From assembly GCA_963817375.1 (NCBI GenBank), contig CAWFOB010000009.1, positions 62,001 to 126,000 of the forward strand: DNA of 64,000 nt, written 5' to 3'. The notes under the pieces are model-generated. The model saw only the letters and a program-made list of their open reading frames with translations. It was not told the origin of the DNA and made no database searches. Shown piece after piece: positions 8,551 through 15,583 of this stretch; within the stretch, counting starts at the first letter, position 1, and every line of letters starts with the position of its first letter. This DNA is from JACVRM01 sp963817375 (GTDB taxonomy: Bacteria; Actinomycetota; Thermoleophilia; Gaiellales; Gaiellaceae). A program made the translations under genes and the position numbers.

Positions 8551-10197
8551 ATGGCGACGGCGCCGCCACGCAACCTCGGCCGCCTGTCGGAGATCGCGCA
8601 GGTGGCGGCCCGCCACGGGTTCGGCTACCTCTTCGACAACCGGCGGCTGCGCCGCCGCGAGCCGGTCGAGGGCACCCCCTCGCAGCGCGGCGCGCACCTG
8701 CGGGCGATGCTCGACGAGCTCGGCCCGACGTTCGTGAAGTTCGGGCAGCTGCTCTCGACGCGGCCCGACCTGCTCCCGCCGGACATCATCACCGAGCTGC
8801 GCGCGCTCCAGGACGACGTCACGCCGTTCTCCTATGCGGAGGCCGAGCTCGTCATCCAGGCGGAGCTCGGGCTGCCGATCGAGCGGCTCTTCCTGGAGTT
8901 CGAGGAGACGCCGATGGCGGCCGCGTCGATCGGCCAGGTGCACCGCGCCGTGCTCCCGAACGGGCGCCGCGTCGCGGTGAAGGTGCAGCGCCCGAACGCG
9001 CCGCGGCAGATCGAGTCCGACATCGCGCTGCTCTACCAGGCGGCGAAGCTGGCCAAGGATCGCATCCGGCGGCTCGACTTCATCGACTCGCGCGCGATCG
9101 TCGACGAGTTCGCGCGCTCGATCCGCCAGGAGCTGGACTACCGGGGCGAGGCGCGCAACGCGGAGCAGTTCCGCAAGGACTTCGCCGGCCATCCGCGCGT
9201 GCGCATCCCGCGCGTCTACTGGAGCTACACGCGGGCGCGGGTGCTGACGCTCGAGTACCTGGACGGCGTCCAGCTGGGTGACGTCGAGTTCTCGACGACG
9301 CCGGAGATCGAGCGCCGCCGGCTCGCCGAGCTCATGACCGAGACCTGGATGACCATGGTCTTCAAGAACGGGTTCTTCCACGGCGATCCGCACCCGGCGA
9401 ACATCCTCGTCCTCGAGGGCCGCCAGGGGATCGGCCTCGTCGACTTCGGCCTCGCCGGGAAGCTCACCGACGCGGACATGAGCAAGCTGACCCGGCTGTT
9501 CATCGACGCTGCGAACGAGAACGTCGACGCGCTGCCGAAGCGGCTCGCCGAGCTCGGTGTTCGCTACCCGCGCGAGCGCGAAGCCGAGCTGCAGGCGGCG
9601 CTGCGCGAGCTGTTCTACCGCTACTACGGCGCGCCGCTCTCGCAGATCGACCCGCTGCAGGTCATCCGCGAAGGCTTCGACCTGATCTACTCGATGAACC
9701 TCGAGCTGCCGGCGCGGTGGCTCCTGCTCGACAAGGCGATCGCGACGCTCGCGTCGGTCGGCGTGGAGCTCTACCCGGAGTTCAACGTGTTCGAGGTCGC
9801 GAAGCCGTACGCCCGCGACCTGATGCTGCGGCGGTACAGCCCCGGGCGCATGGCCGTCCGCGCGCGGCGCGAGACGACCGACCTCGTGCGCATCGCGCGG
9901 GAGCTGCCGTACCAGCTGAACGACGTGCTCGAGCAGGCCCGCGACGGCCAGATCGAGGTCGGCTTCGTGCACAAGGGGGTCGACGAGTTCCTGCAGGGGA
10001 TGGACGTCGCGTTCAACCGGCTCGTGGTCGCACTGGTCGTTAGCGCAGGGTTGATAGCGTCGAGCCTGATCGGGATCTTCGCGACCGAGGGGCCCCAGAT
10101 CCTCGGCATCAACGTCGTCTCGGTGTTCGGCTTCGTGCTCTCGACGGTCCTGGCCGTCTGGCTGCTCGTCGGCGTCATCCGGCACGGCCGCTTGTAG
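8551..10197 (+). CDS. ABC1/UbiB-family atypical protein kinase
   Basis: 548 residues. Family signatures: the KxGQ motif (FVKFGQLLSTRPDLLP, about 61-76), the Ala-rich nucleotide loop MAAASIGQVHRA, the VAVKVQRP lysine, the catalytic FFHGDPHPANIL and the metal-binding VDFGLAG. The C-terminal 80 residues hold two hydrophobic helices (LVVALVVSAGLIASSLIGIF and VVSVFGFVLSTVLAVWLLVGV), typical of the membrane anchor. UbiB-like ATPases aid isoprenoid-quinone biosynthesis or lipid handling; no quinone genes are nearby, so the substrate is not assigned. ATG 8551 is the only early in-frame start close to the conserved part. Confidence 0.92.
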   Translation: MATAPPRNLGRLSEIAQVAARHGFGYLFDNRRLRRREPVEGTPSQRGAHLRAMLDELGPTFVKFGQLLSTRPDLLPPDIITELRALQDDVTPFSYAEAELVIQAELGLPIERLFLEFEETPMAAASIGQVHRAVLPNGRRVAVKVQRPNAPRQIESDIALLYQAAKLAKDRIRRLDFIDSRAIVDEFARSIRQELDYRGEARNAEQFRKDFAGHPRVRIPRVYWSYTRARVLTLEYLDGVQLGDVEFSTTPEIERRRLAELMTETWMTMVFKNGFFHGDPHPANILVLEGRQGIGLVDFGLAGKLTDADMSKLTRLFIDAANENVDALPKRLAELGVRYPREREAELQAALRELFYRYYGAPLSQIDPLQVIREGFDLIYSMNLELPARWLLLDKAIATLASVGVELYPEFNVFEVAKPYARDLMLRRYSPGRMAVRARRETTDLVRIARELPYQLNDVLEQARDGQIEVGFVHKGVDEFLQGMDVAFNRLVVALVVSAGLIASSLIGIFATEGPQILGINVVSVFGFVLSTVLAVWLLVGVIRHGRL

Positions 10198-10303
10198 CCG
10201 CGGCCGGCACGGCCGGGTGTGGGCGCGCCTGTCGATCGTCTGGCACGAACTCGCGCGAAAGGACATCTGGCGAGGCGGCGGATGCGGCTCTACCGTCGGT
10301 CGC

Positions 10304-10996
10304 ATGGACGCGCTGCTGGTGGCCGAGCCGGAGGAGACGACCCGCGAGCTGCTGGGCCGCCACCTCGAGCGCGACGGGTTCGAGGTGCTGCACGCGGCGG
10401 CAGGCGCCGAGGCGCTTGACCTGGCCGAGCAGGCGCACCCGGATCTGGTGCTGCTCGGGAGCTCGCTCGAGGACGCGCCGGGCGTCGAGGTCTGCACGCG
10501 CCTGCGTGCCGGCGAGCCGGGCCGCTCGTGGAACCGCGACGTGCCGGTGATCATGATCGGCGACCGCGACCCGGTCGACTGCGTGCGCGCGTTCGCGCGG
10601 GGCGTGGACGACTACGTCGCGCGGCCTCTGGTGTACGACGAGCTGCTGAGCCGGATCCGCGCAGTGCTGCGGCGGGTGAGCCCGGCGGAGCGCGACCGGC
10701 TGCAGGCCGGCGAGCTGGTCGTCGACCGGCGCACGCGCGACGTGCGCGTCGGCGGGCGGCGTGTCGTCCTGGCGGCGAAGGAGTACGAGTTGCTGCTGAA
10801 GCTCGCGTCGGAGCCTGTTCGCGTGTTCACGAAGGAGCAGCTGTTGAGAGAAGTCTGGGGTTTTCGGTCGCTCGGCCGCACGAGGACTTTGGATAGTCAC
10901 GCTTCGCGCCTTCGCCGGAAGCTCGCGGCAGTGAGCGCGCGGCCGTGGGTCGTCAACCAGTGGGGTGTGGGGTACCGGCTGGTCGAACCCGAATAG
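10304..10996 (+). CDS. OmpR-type regulator with degenerate receiver domain
   Basis: 230 residues from ATG 10304. The receiver domain (about 1-120) has the fold pattern but lacks key residues: the phospho-acceptor Asp of the usual PDLVLLD is Gly (PDLVLLGSS), the acidic pair at strand 1 is AEPEE, the Thr/Ser position reads MIGDRD, and the conserved Lys is Arg (RPLVYDEL). The C-terminal winged helix (about 135-230) is intact: AKEYELLLKLA, FTKEQLLREVWG, TLDSHASRLRRKL, VNQWGVGYRL. It therefore probably binds DNA without canonical phosphorylation. No kinase is adjacent. From about 10840 codon use shifts to AT-ending codons (TTG, AGA, TTT, ACT, AGT, CTT), and the last 40 codons recur twice downstream. 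Confidence 0.9.
   Translation: MDALLVAEPEETTRELLGRHLERDGFEVLHAAAGAEALDLAEQAHPDLVLLGSSLEDAPGVEVCTRLRAGEPGRSWNRDVPVIMIGDRDPVDCVRAFARGVDDYVARPLVYDELLSRIRAVLRRVSPAERDRLQAGELVVDRRTRDVRVGGRRVVLAAKEYELLLKLASEPVRVFTKEQLLREVWGFRSLGRTRTLDSHASRLRRKLAAVSARPWVVNQWGVGYRLVEPE
10877..10996 (+). repeat. Regulator 3'-end repeat, copy 1 (within the intact gene)
   Basis: The last 40 codons of the regulator gene, from RTRTLDSHASRLRRKL to the stop. The same stretch recurs at 11904-12035 and 13030-13162. A 20-base core (10946-10965, starting TGGGTCGTCAACCAG) is identical in all three. Against copy 2 nearly every difference is a synonymous codon change. Confidence 0.9.
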
Positions 10997-11036
10997 GTCG
11001 CGCGCGGCTCGTACGGACCCACGGGGCCCGATTTGC

Positions 11037-11837
11037 TCAGAACGGCGGCATCGGCTTGCGTGCAACGAGTTGATGCATACGCGCGTGCGCGACCAGGGTC
11101 CACGGATCGTCGTCGGCCATGCGCATACCGTCGGTTAGCTCGTTGTACCTGGCCTCTGTCAGCGCGCCCTCCTTGACGAGGTTGGCCCCGGACTCGCGGA
11201 ACGTCCATCCCCAGAACCCCTTGTGCTCGCCGGTGAGGTAGTGCGGGTGATAGGCGTCAGCACGGAGAACGTCGAACCCTGCCTCGATCGCCCAACGGTG
11301 CAAGCGGCGGCCGCCGGCGTAGTCGACGCCGCGCTCGACGCCGCTTGCGAAGGCGTGTTCCAGGAACTCGTCGTAGCCGGACGGCGGCTCCGAATAGATC
11401 GCGCTCAGGTCGGCCTCCTCGCAGACCATGAGGCCGCCGGGCTTGAGCGCTGCGGAGATACTGCGCATGGCCTCGACCGGCTGGTTCAGGTGAATGAGCA
11501 GCCAGCGCGAGTACGAGATGTCGACGCTCTCAGGAGTCAAGCCGTGGTCGTACACGCTTCCGACACGGAACTCGGTCTTGGCGTCGGCCAGATCACTCGC
11601 CTCCGCGATGTGATCCGCGCTGAGGTCGATACCGAGCGCGTCGGCTCCGATGGACGAGGCCCAGCGCGTGACGTAGCCGAGGCCGCAGCCGAACTCCACG
11701 AACCGATTGCCGGCCTCGAGCCCTGCATCGAGAAGCAATGCGTGCGTTCGATCGTCATGGATCTCGCCGATGACCTGGAGCCGCGCGTGACCGGATTTGC
11801 CCGCGTCCAGAACGTACTTGTCGCCGTGGGCGGACAT
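11037..11837 (-). CDS. Class I SAM-dependent methyltransferase in cassette position
   Basis: 266 residues. The Rossmann-type SAM site is visible: motif I RFVEFGCGLGYVTRW (about 46-60), motif II acidic GIDLSADHI, a motif IV-like region VDISYSRWLLIHL, and ALKPGGLMVCEEADLS. The substrate cannot be assigned; it resembles stand-alone small-molecule methyltransferases. It lies on the opposite strand between regulator 3'-end copies 1 and 2, 40 bp from the stop of the intact regulator. Third positions are less GC-biased than in housekeeping genes of the window, which fits acquisition from elsewhere. Confidence 0.88.
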   Translation of the reverse strand: MSAHGDKYVLDAGKSGHARLQVIGEIHDDRTHALLLDAGLEAGNRFVEFGCGLGYVTRWASSIGADALGIDLSADHIAEASDLADAKTEFRVGSVYDHGLTPESVDISYSRWLLIHLNQPVEAMRSISAALKPGGLMVCEEADLSAIYSEPPSGYDEFLEHAFASGVERGVDYAGGRRLHRWAIEAGFDVLRADAYHPHYLTGEHKGFWGWTFRESGANLVKEGALTEARYNELTDGMRMADDDPWTLVAHARMHQLVARKPMPPF

Positions 11838-11864
11838 CGGGTCAAACGTACAAGCCCTGCGTCC

Positions 11865-11896
11865 CGAGCGAGTGGGGTAGCGAGCGAGTGGGGTAC
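11865..11896. repeat. 16-bp perfect tandem duplication
   Basis: CGAGCGAGTGGGGTA occurs twice in direct tandem with a 16-bp period (11865-11880, 11881-11896). It lies between the methyltransferase start and regulator 3'-end copy 2. The GTGGGGTA part matches the left edge of the repeat, so the duplication may mark the join between cassette and repeat. Confidence 0.8.
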
Positions 11897-11903
11897 ATCC
11901 GCA

Positions 11904-12035
11904 CGTCTGCGGGGACGAACCAGAACGCTCGATTCACACGCATCGCGGCTGCGGCGCAAGCTCGCCGCGGTGAGTGCGCGGCCGTGGGTCGTCAACCAGT
12001 GGGGCGTTGGCTACCGGCTCCTCGAGCCTGAGTAG
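11904..12035 (+). pseudogene. Detached regulator 3' end, copy 2
   Basis: Encodes RLRGRTRTLDSHASRLRRKL to RLLEPE and a stop with no gene body in front: the DNA-binding half of the winged helix only. Compared with copy 1, about 23 codons differ synonymously and only one (Val to Leu near the end) changes an amino acid over the aligned 40 codons. That pattern means this end evolved in a functional gene until recently. The invariant core lies at 11985-12004. No start codon with a ribosome site belongs to it. Confidence 0.85.
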
Positions 12036-12147
12036 CACGGACAACCGGCCGGGCGCCGGTGGGGTCTCCGCACCGTGCGAGGCCGGACGCATGCGGGAGG
12101 CTAGAGTTGACGTTCCCGGACTCACGGGCGAGGGAGGGAACGCCGGT

Positions 12148-12957
12148 TTGTCCAAGCTTCTCATTCCGGAGGCGGTCAGGCAGGCGGCGCTCTTCCCGGA
12201 GCTCGATCTACTCGAGCCGCCGCCGGGCCACCCGGTAAGAAGGGTCTGGGGTGATGACTACGTCATCACGTTCATCGGCCCGTATGCGCTCGTTGCGGTT
12301 CGTGCTTTCCCGGCCGACGCGGTCGAGCCGCGCGTGGCGGAGATTCGGACGCTGGTCGCCCGGGAGGGATTCCAGCGGTCGGTCTGGAGCGTGGCCGAGG
12401 AGGCAGCGCCACCCGGGTTGGCCGCGCGGCTATCCGACTTGGGGGTGGCTCCCGCGCAGGAAGTGCCCGGCTGGGAGTCTCGCGCCGCTCTGATGCTTCT
12501 CCTCGCCGAGCCTCCGCCGGGTCCTGGCGACGTGGAGGCTCGGCCCGCGCGCAGCTTCGAGGAGTTTCTCGCCGGCGCCGGCGTGGGCGGCGACGCGTCT
12601 GACATGTCCCAGCACGATCGCCGAGTCTTCGAAGCGCAGGAGCGGGAGCGGTGGGAATGGGCGCAGCGTTGGCCGGCGTTGCGCAGGTTCGTTGCGCTGA
12701 TCGACGGTGAGGTGATCGGGTGTGCAGCTGTCTTCTTCGGCGAGCACGCCGTCTATCTCATGGGCGGCTCGGTTCGCGCTGAGATGCGCGGTCGCGGCGC
12801 GTACCGTGCTCTCGTCCGCGCTCGCTGGGACGCCGCCGTCGAGCGCGGCACGCCGGCACTGACCGTCAGCGCAGGCGCAATGTCCTGGCCGATCCTCGAA
12901 CGACTCGGCTTCGTCACCGTCGGGTTCGCCGACGGACTCTCGGACACACTCGCGTAG
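12148..12957 (+). CDS. GNAT-family N-acetyltransferase in cassette position
   Basis: 269 residues from TTG 12148, which has GGGAGGG eight bases upstream; ATG 12091 is an alternative start that adds 19 residues. The C-terminal half is a GNAT fold: GEVIGCAAVFFGEHAVYLMGG (strands 2-4), the acetyl-CoA loop RAEMRGRGAYRALV, and PILERLGFVTVGF. The N-terminal half is a second, degenerate domain, as in two-domain acetyltransferases. The substrate is unknown. It sits alone between regulator 3'-end copies 2 and 3. Confidence 0.85.
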   Translation: MSKLLIPEAVRQAALFPELDLLEPPPGHPVRRVWGDDYVITFIGPYALVAVRAFPADAVEPRVAEIRTLVAREGFQRSVWSVAEEAAPPGLAARLSDLGVAPAQEVPGWESRAALMLLLAEPPPGPGDVEARPARSFEEFLAGAGVGGDASDMSQHDRRVFEAQERERWEWAQRWPALRRFVALIDGEVIGCAAVFFGEHAVYLMGGSVRAEMRGRGAYRALVRARWDAAVERGTPALTVSAGAMSWPILERLGFVTVGFADGLSDTLA

Positions 12958-13029
12958 TAGCCCATGAGCGCCAGCTTTTCGGAGGTTTCCAGAGCGGCGG
13001 GGCCGTAAGTCGATTCGGGTACAACCGAC

Positions 13030-13162
13030 CGTCTACGGGGACGAACCAGGACGCTCGACAGCCATGCGTCACGGCTGCGGCGCAAGCTCGCTGCGGTGAG
13101 CGCGCGCCCCTGGGTCGTCAACCAGTGGGGCGTTGGCTTACAGGCTGGTGGAGCCCGAGTAG
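13030..13162 (+). pseudogene. Detached regulator 3' end, copy 3
   Basis: Encodes RLRGRTRTLDSHASRLRRKLAAVSARPWVVNQWGVG in two stretches and then, after one extra T near 13138, YRLVEPE and a stop. Against copy 2, about 13 codons differ synonymously and one changes an amino acid. The invariant core lies at 13111-13130. The single-base insertion is either the first decay mutation or a sequencing error. A zinc-ribbon gene follows. Confidence 0.85.
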
Positions 13163-13245
13163 GCGCAGAACTCGAGAGGTAGTAGTTCTGACCGATGCGG
13201 TTTCCCCGCCCGCGCGCTATTCCCGGCGTGACGGAGGTTGGACAC

Positions 13246-13401
13246 GTGGCCAAGAAGCTTCGCTGCCGGCTGGGACTCCACCGCTGGGTGACGTTCGTTC
13301 GCGAGGGCGAGCAGTACGTCGCGTGCAAGGACTGCAGAAAGTACGGCAGGCACAACACGCCCACCCGTCCCTTCGCGGTCTGGACATATCGCGACAAGTA
13401 G
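13246..13401 (+). CDS. Small zinc-ribbon protein
   Basis: 51 residues from GTG 13246, preceded by GGAGG eight bases upstream. The pattern is CRLGLHRWV, then VACKDCRKYGRH. One Cys and one His near the N-terminus plus a CxxC knuckle could bind a single zinc. Small actinobacterial proteins with this CxLGxHxW...CxxC pattern are common, but I know of no assigned role. It follows regulator 3'-end copy 3 and may be the original downstream neighbour of the regulator or a third cassette gene. Confidence 0.72.
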   Translation: MAKKLRCRLGLHRWVTFVREGEQYVACKDCRKYGRHNTPTRPFAVWTYRDK

Positions 13402-13486
13402 CTGTTACGCGACGAGCTTCTCGCGCGCTTGCACCTAGGTGTCCCGACACGTTCAACGGCAGGTGCGGTACGTGTGACGAACCGCG

Positions 13487-13837
13487 TCAGCGGCGCCGCT
13501 CGAGCAGCACCACCATCGACGCGTACTGCCCGACGCAGTCGACCGGCGCCAGCCGGTTCGGGATCGTCCCCCAGAGCGCAAGCAGCAGTGTGAGGTTCGA
13601 GTAGCGGTAGCCGTCCGCGCTCATGACCCGCTTGGCACTCACCGTGAGGCGCGCGATCGCGCTCCGCTTCTGGCGGCACTTCGGCTGAAGCCGGTTCAGC
13701 AGCAAGTCGTAGCGCGCGACGTGCACGCTGTTGTTGTCGTCCTGTGCCAGCAGCGCCGCGTCCCAGGACGCTGCGCATGCAGCCGGCGCGAGCGCCAGCG
13801 TGGCGACTGCCGCGATCGCCGCAAGGGTCTTCGTCAT
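13487..13837 (-). CDS. Small secreted protein of unknown function
   Basis: 116 residues from ATG 13837. A classical signal peptide is visible (MTKTLAAIAAVATLALAPAACA, cleavage probably after ACA or CAA). The mature part is about 95 residues with two Cys (QPKCRQ and VDCVGQ) that could pair. No family recognised. An upstream in-frame extension is possible, but it would precede the signal peptide and is rejected. No operon partner. Confidence 0.65.
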   Translation of the reverse strand: MTKTLAAIAAVATLALAPAACAASWDAALLAQDDNNSVHVARYDLLLNRLQPKCRQKRSAIARLTVSAKRVMSADGYRYSNLTLLLALWGTIPNRLAPVDCVGQYASMVVLLERRR

Positions 13838-14037
13838 GGTCGTCTCCGGATCGGTGTGGGGCGCGCCGACCGTCGACGCGACACATCCCTGTGTCGGCCA
13901 GACGAGCGATTCCTTGAACCCCCGTATCAGGCGGTGGGCGACGGTACGCGCATCCCCCGATACGAGATCCGTGATTGTGCGGGACGGCACGATCGCGACG
14001 CCGTACGACCATGGGGTATCGAGCCAGGAGGCTGACC

Positions 14038-14187
14038 ATGCTTGCGACTTCCAATGACGTCTTCGGCGTCATCGTGGTGTTCGCGTTCGTCGTCTTGACC
14101 CTCGGCGTCGTCGCGTACGCGCTCGTGCGCCCCTTCACGCACACGCACCACCAGCATCACGACGGGCTCTGGCAGCACCTGCCCTGA
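14038..14187 (+). CDS. Single-pass mini-membrane protein with His-rich tail
   Basis: 49 residues. A strong ribosome site AGGAGG lies six bases before ATG 14038. One transmembrane helix (VFGVIVVFAFVVLTLGVVAYALV, in two parts about 9-31) is followed by a tail with seven His residues in 18 (FTHTHHQHHDG and HLP). The tail could bind a metal or respond to pH, but that is inference. Upstream in-frame ATGs exist (14010, 13975) but lack a comparable ribosome site. Confidence 0.6.
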   Translation: MLATSNDVFGVIVVFAFVVLTLGVVAYALVRPFTHTHHQHHDGLWQHLP

Positions 14188-14257
14188 GCCCCGTCCGCAG
14201 GAACTACCGGCCGGCCCGGTAGGGTCAGCTCCTCGACCCCCGTGGAGAGGAGGAGCG

Positions 14258-14869
14258 ATGGCCCTGATCGAGCGCATCGCAGAGGCACGAGATCGCTGGA
14301 ACGTCCTGAGACACCCGTTCTACACCCGCTGGGAGCAAGGCGAGCTCTCACGCGAGGAGTTGCAGACCTACGCCGGCCAGTACCGGCACGCCGTCACCGC
14401 GGTCGCGACCGCCGCGCGCACGGCCGCGAGCCCGGGTGACACGCACGCCGCCGAGGAGGCCGCGCACGTGATGCTCTGGGACGCCTGGGCCGCGAGCCTC
14501 GGCTCCGACCGGGCCGCGCCCGCTCCGGAGACCCAGGAGTGCGTCGACGCCTGGAGCCCGGACGACGCGCTCGCGGCGACCGCCGTCCTCTACGCGGTCG
14601 AGTCGGCGCAGCCGGCGATCGCCGAGACCAAGCTGGCCGGCCTCGTCGAGCACTACGGCTACCGGCCCGACTCGCCTGCGCTCTCGTACTTCCAGGTGCA
14701 CGCGGAGCTCGACAAGGAGCACGCCGCCCGCGCGGAGGAGATCCTGCGCGAGCGCGCCTCCGACGCCGACGAGGACCGCCTCGTCGATGCGGCCGAGGCG
14801 GCGCTCGAGGCGAACTGGACGCTGCTGGACGGCGTCGAGCGCCTGAACCAGGCGGGATCGGGGGGATAA
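14258..14869 (+). CDS. TENA/PqqC-like iron-dependent oxidoreductase family protein
   Basis: 203 residues, all-helical, with GGAGG just before ATG 14258. It shows the family pattern RHPFYTRWEQGELSREEL and YAGQYRHAV near the N-terminus, AHVMLWDAW in the middle, and a C-terminal YFQVHAELDKEHAARAEEIL in which HxxLDxxH gives plausible metal ligands. This resembles the haem-oxygenase-like CADD/PqqC superfamily; thiaminase TenA is less likely since its catalytic Cys is not evident. No thiamine or PQQ genes are nearby. Substrate unassigned. Confidence 0.75.
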   Translation: MALIERIAEARDRWNVLRHPFYTRWEQGELSREELQTYAGQYRHAVTAVATAARTAASPGDTHAAEEAAHVMLWDAWAASLGSDRAAPAPETQECVDAWSPDDALAATAVLYAVESAQPAIAETKLAGLVEHYGYRPDSPALSYFQVHAELDKEHAARAEEILRERASDADEDRLVDAAEAALEANWTLLDGVERLNQAGSGG

Positions 14870-14872
14870 CAC

Positions 14873-14989
14873 CTGAGCCGCCGCGCCGCGCTGGACGCTC
14901 CCATGCGTTGTCCTCGGTTGCGCCCGTATGTGAATACGCCCGCGCCCTGCGTCCTAGCCTGGGAACGTCCAGCGCACCGCTGCGACGAG
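14873..14989 (-). ncRNA. Putative structured RNA or repeat element, copy B
   Basis: Reverse-strand counterpart of 8387-8506. It folds into a 15-bp outer stem (14961-14975 with 14888-14902) and an inner hairpin with stem CGTAT/ATACG (14925-14929 with 14934-14938). Copy A has CGTGTG/CACACG at that hairpin, so pairing is kept while the sequence differs. In the outer stem, neighbouring U-A and U-G pairs are swapped between copies. It lies between convergent genes, so a cis-acting leader role is unlikely for this copy. Confidence 0.55.
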
Positions 14990-15013
14990 GGCCATCCCCC
15001 CGAGCCCGCCTAG

Positions 15014-15583
15014 CTAGCCGACGATCGCGCCCTCGAGCGCGAGCAGCTGCTGCTTGCGCTCGAGGCCGCCTCCGTACCCGACCAGGCTGCCCGTCGACCC
15101 GACGACGCGGTGGCACGGCAGCACGATCGGGATCGGGTTGCGGTTCATGATCGTCCCGACCGCCCGCGCCGCGCGCGGCCGCCCGGCCTGCGCCGCGAGC
15201 GCGCCGTACGTGGTCAGCCGGCCGTACGGCACGTGCGCGAGCTCCTCCAGCACGGTGCGCGAGAAGTCGCTCGCCACGCGGAGGTCGATCGGCAGGTCGA
15301 AGTCGTGCCGCTCACCCTCGAAGTACTCGTCCAGCTGGCGGCGCACGGTGTCGACTGCGCGCGGCACGCGCAGAAGCCGCGCCCCGAAGACCCGGGCAAG
15401 CTGATCCTCGGCCGCGTCCGCGTCGGGGTCGTACGAGATCCGCGCGAGGCCGCGGTCGGTCGCGGCCACGAGCAGCGGCCCGACGGGCGTGTCGGCGATG
15501 TCGTACGCCACGTCCAGGAGCCCCTGCTCCAGGGCGGCCTCGCGAAAGCGACGGTCGAGGTCAGGAGAGATTGTCGGAGACAT
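15014..15583 (-). CDS. ogt: Methylated-DNA-protein-cysteine methyltransferase
   Basis: 189 residues. Suicide repair protein that moves the alkyl group from O6-alkylguanine to its own Cys. It has an N-terminal domain (YDIADTPVGPLLVAATDRGL), a helical part (LDEYFEGERHDFDLPIDL), PYGRLTTYGALA, the asparagine hinge MNRNPIPIVLPCHRVVG with acceptor Cys in PCHR, and GSLVGYGGGLERKQQLL. Its ATG 15583 overlaps the stop of the upstream ECF sigma gene in TGATG, so repair protein and sigma factor are probably translated together. Confidence 0.94.
   Translation of the reverse strand: MSPTISPDLDRRFREAALEQGLLDVAYDIADTPVGPLLVAATDRGLARISYDPDADAAEDQLARVFGARLLRVPRAVDTVRRQLDEYFEGERHDFDLPIDLRVASDFSRTVLEELAHVPYGRLTTYGALAAQAGRPRAARAVGTIMNRNPIPIVLPCHRVVGSTGSLVGYGGGLERKQQLLALEGAIVG

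Noticed and set aside
8357..8569. Minus-strand open frame of 70 residues across the structured element
   Set aside because: Composition is Arg/Ser/Pro rich with no ribosome site, and the conserved feature here is base pairing, not codons. The frame is not kept in the second copy.
11223..12035. A 270-residue plus-strand open frame joined in frame to regulator repeat copy 2
   Set aside because: Most of it is the antisense of the methyltransferase gene, with no domain of its own; high GC opens such frames by chance.
10997..13029. Classical integron gene cassettes
   Set aside because: No attC-type imperfect palindromes or intI gene are seen, the methyltransferase is in the opposite direction, and the repeats are coding remnants of a chromosomal gene.
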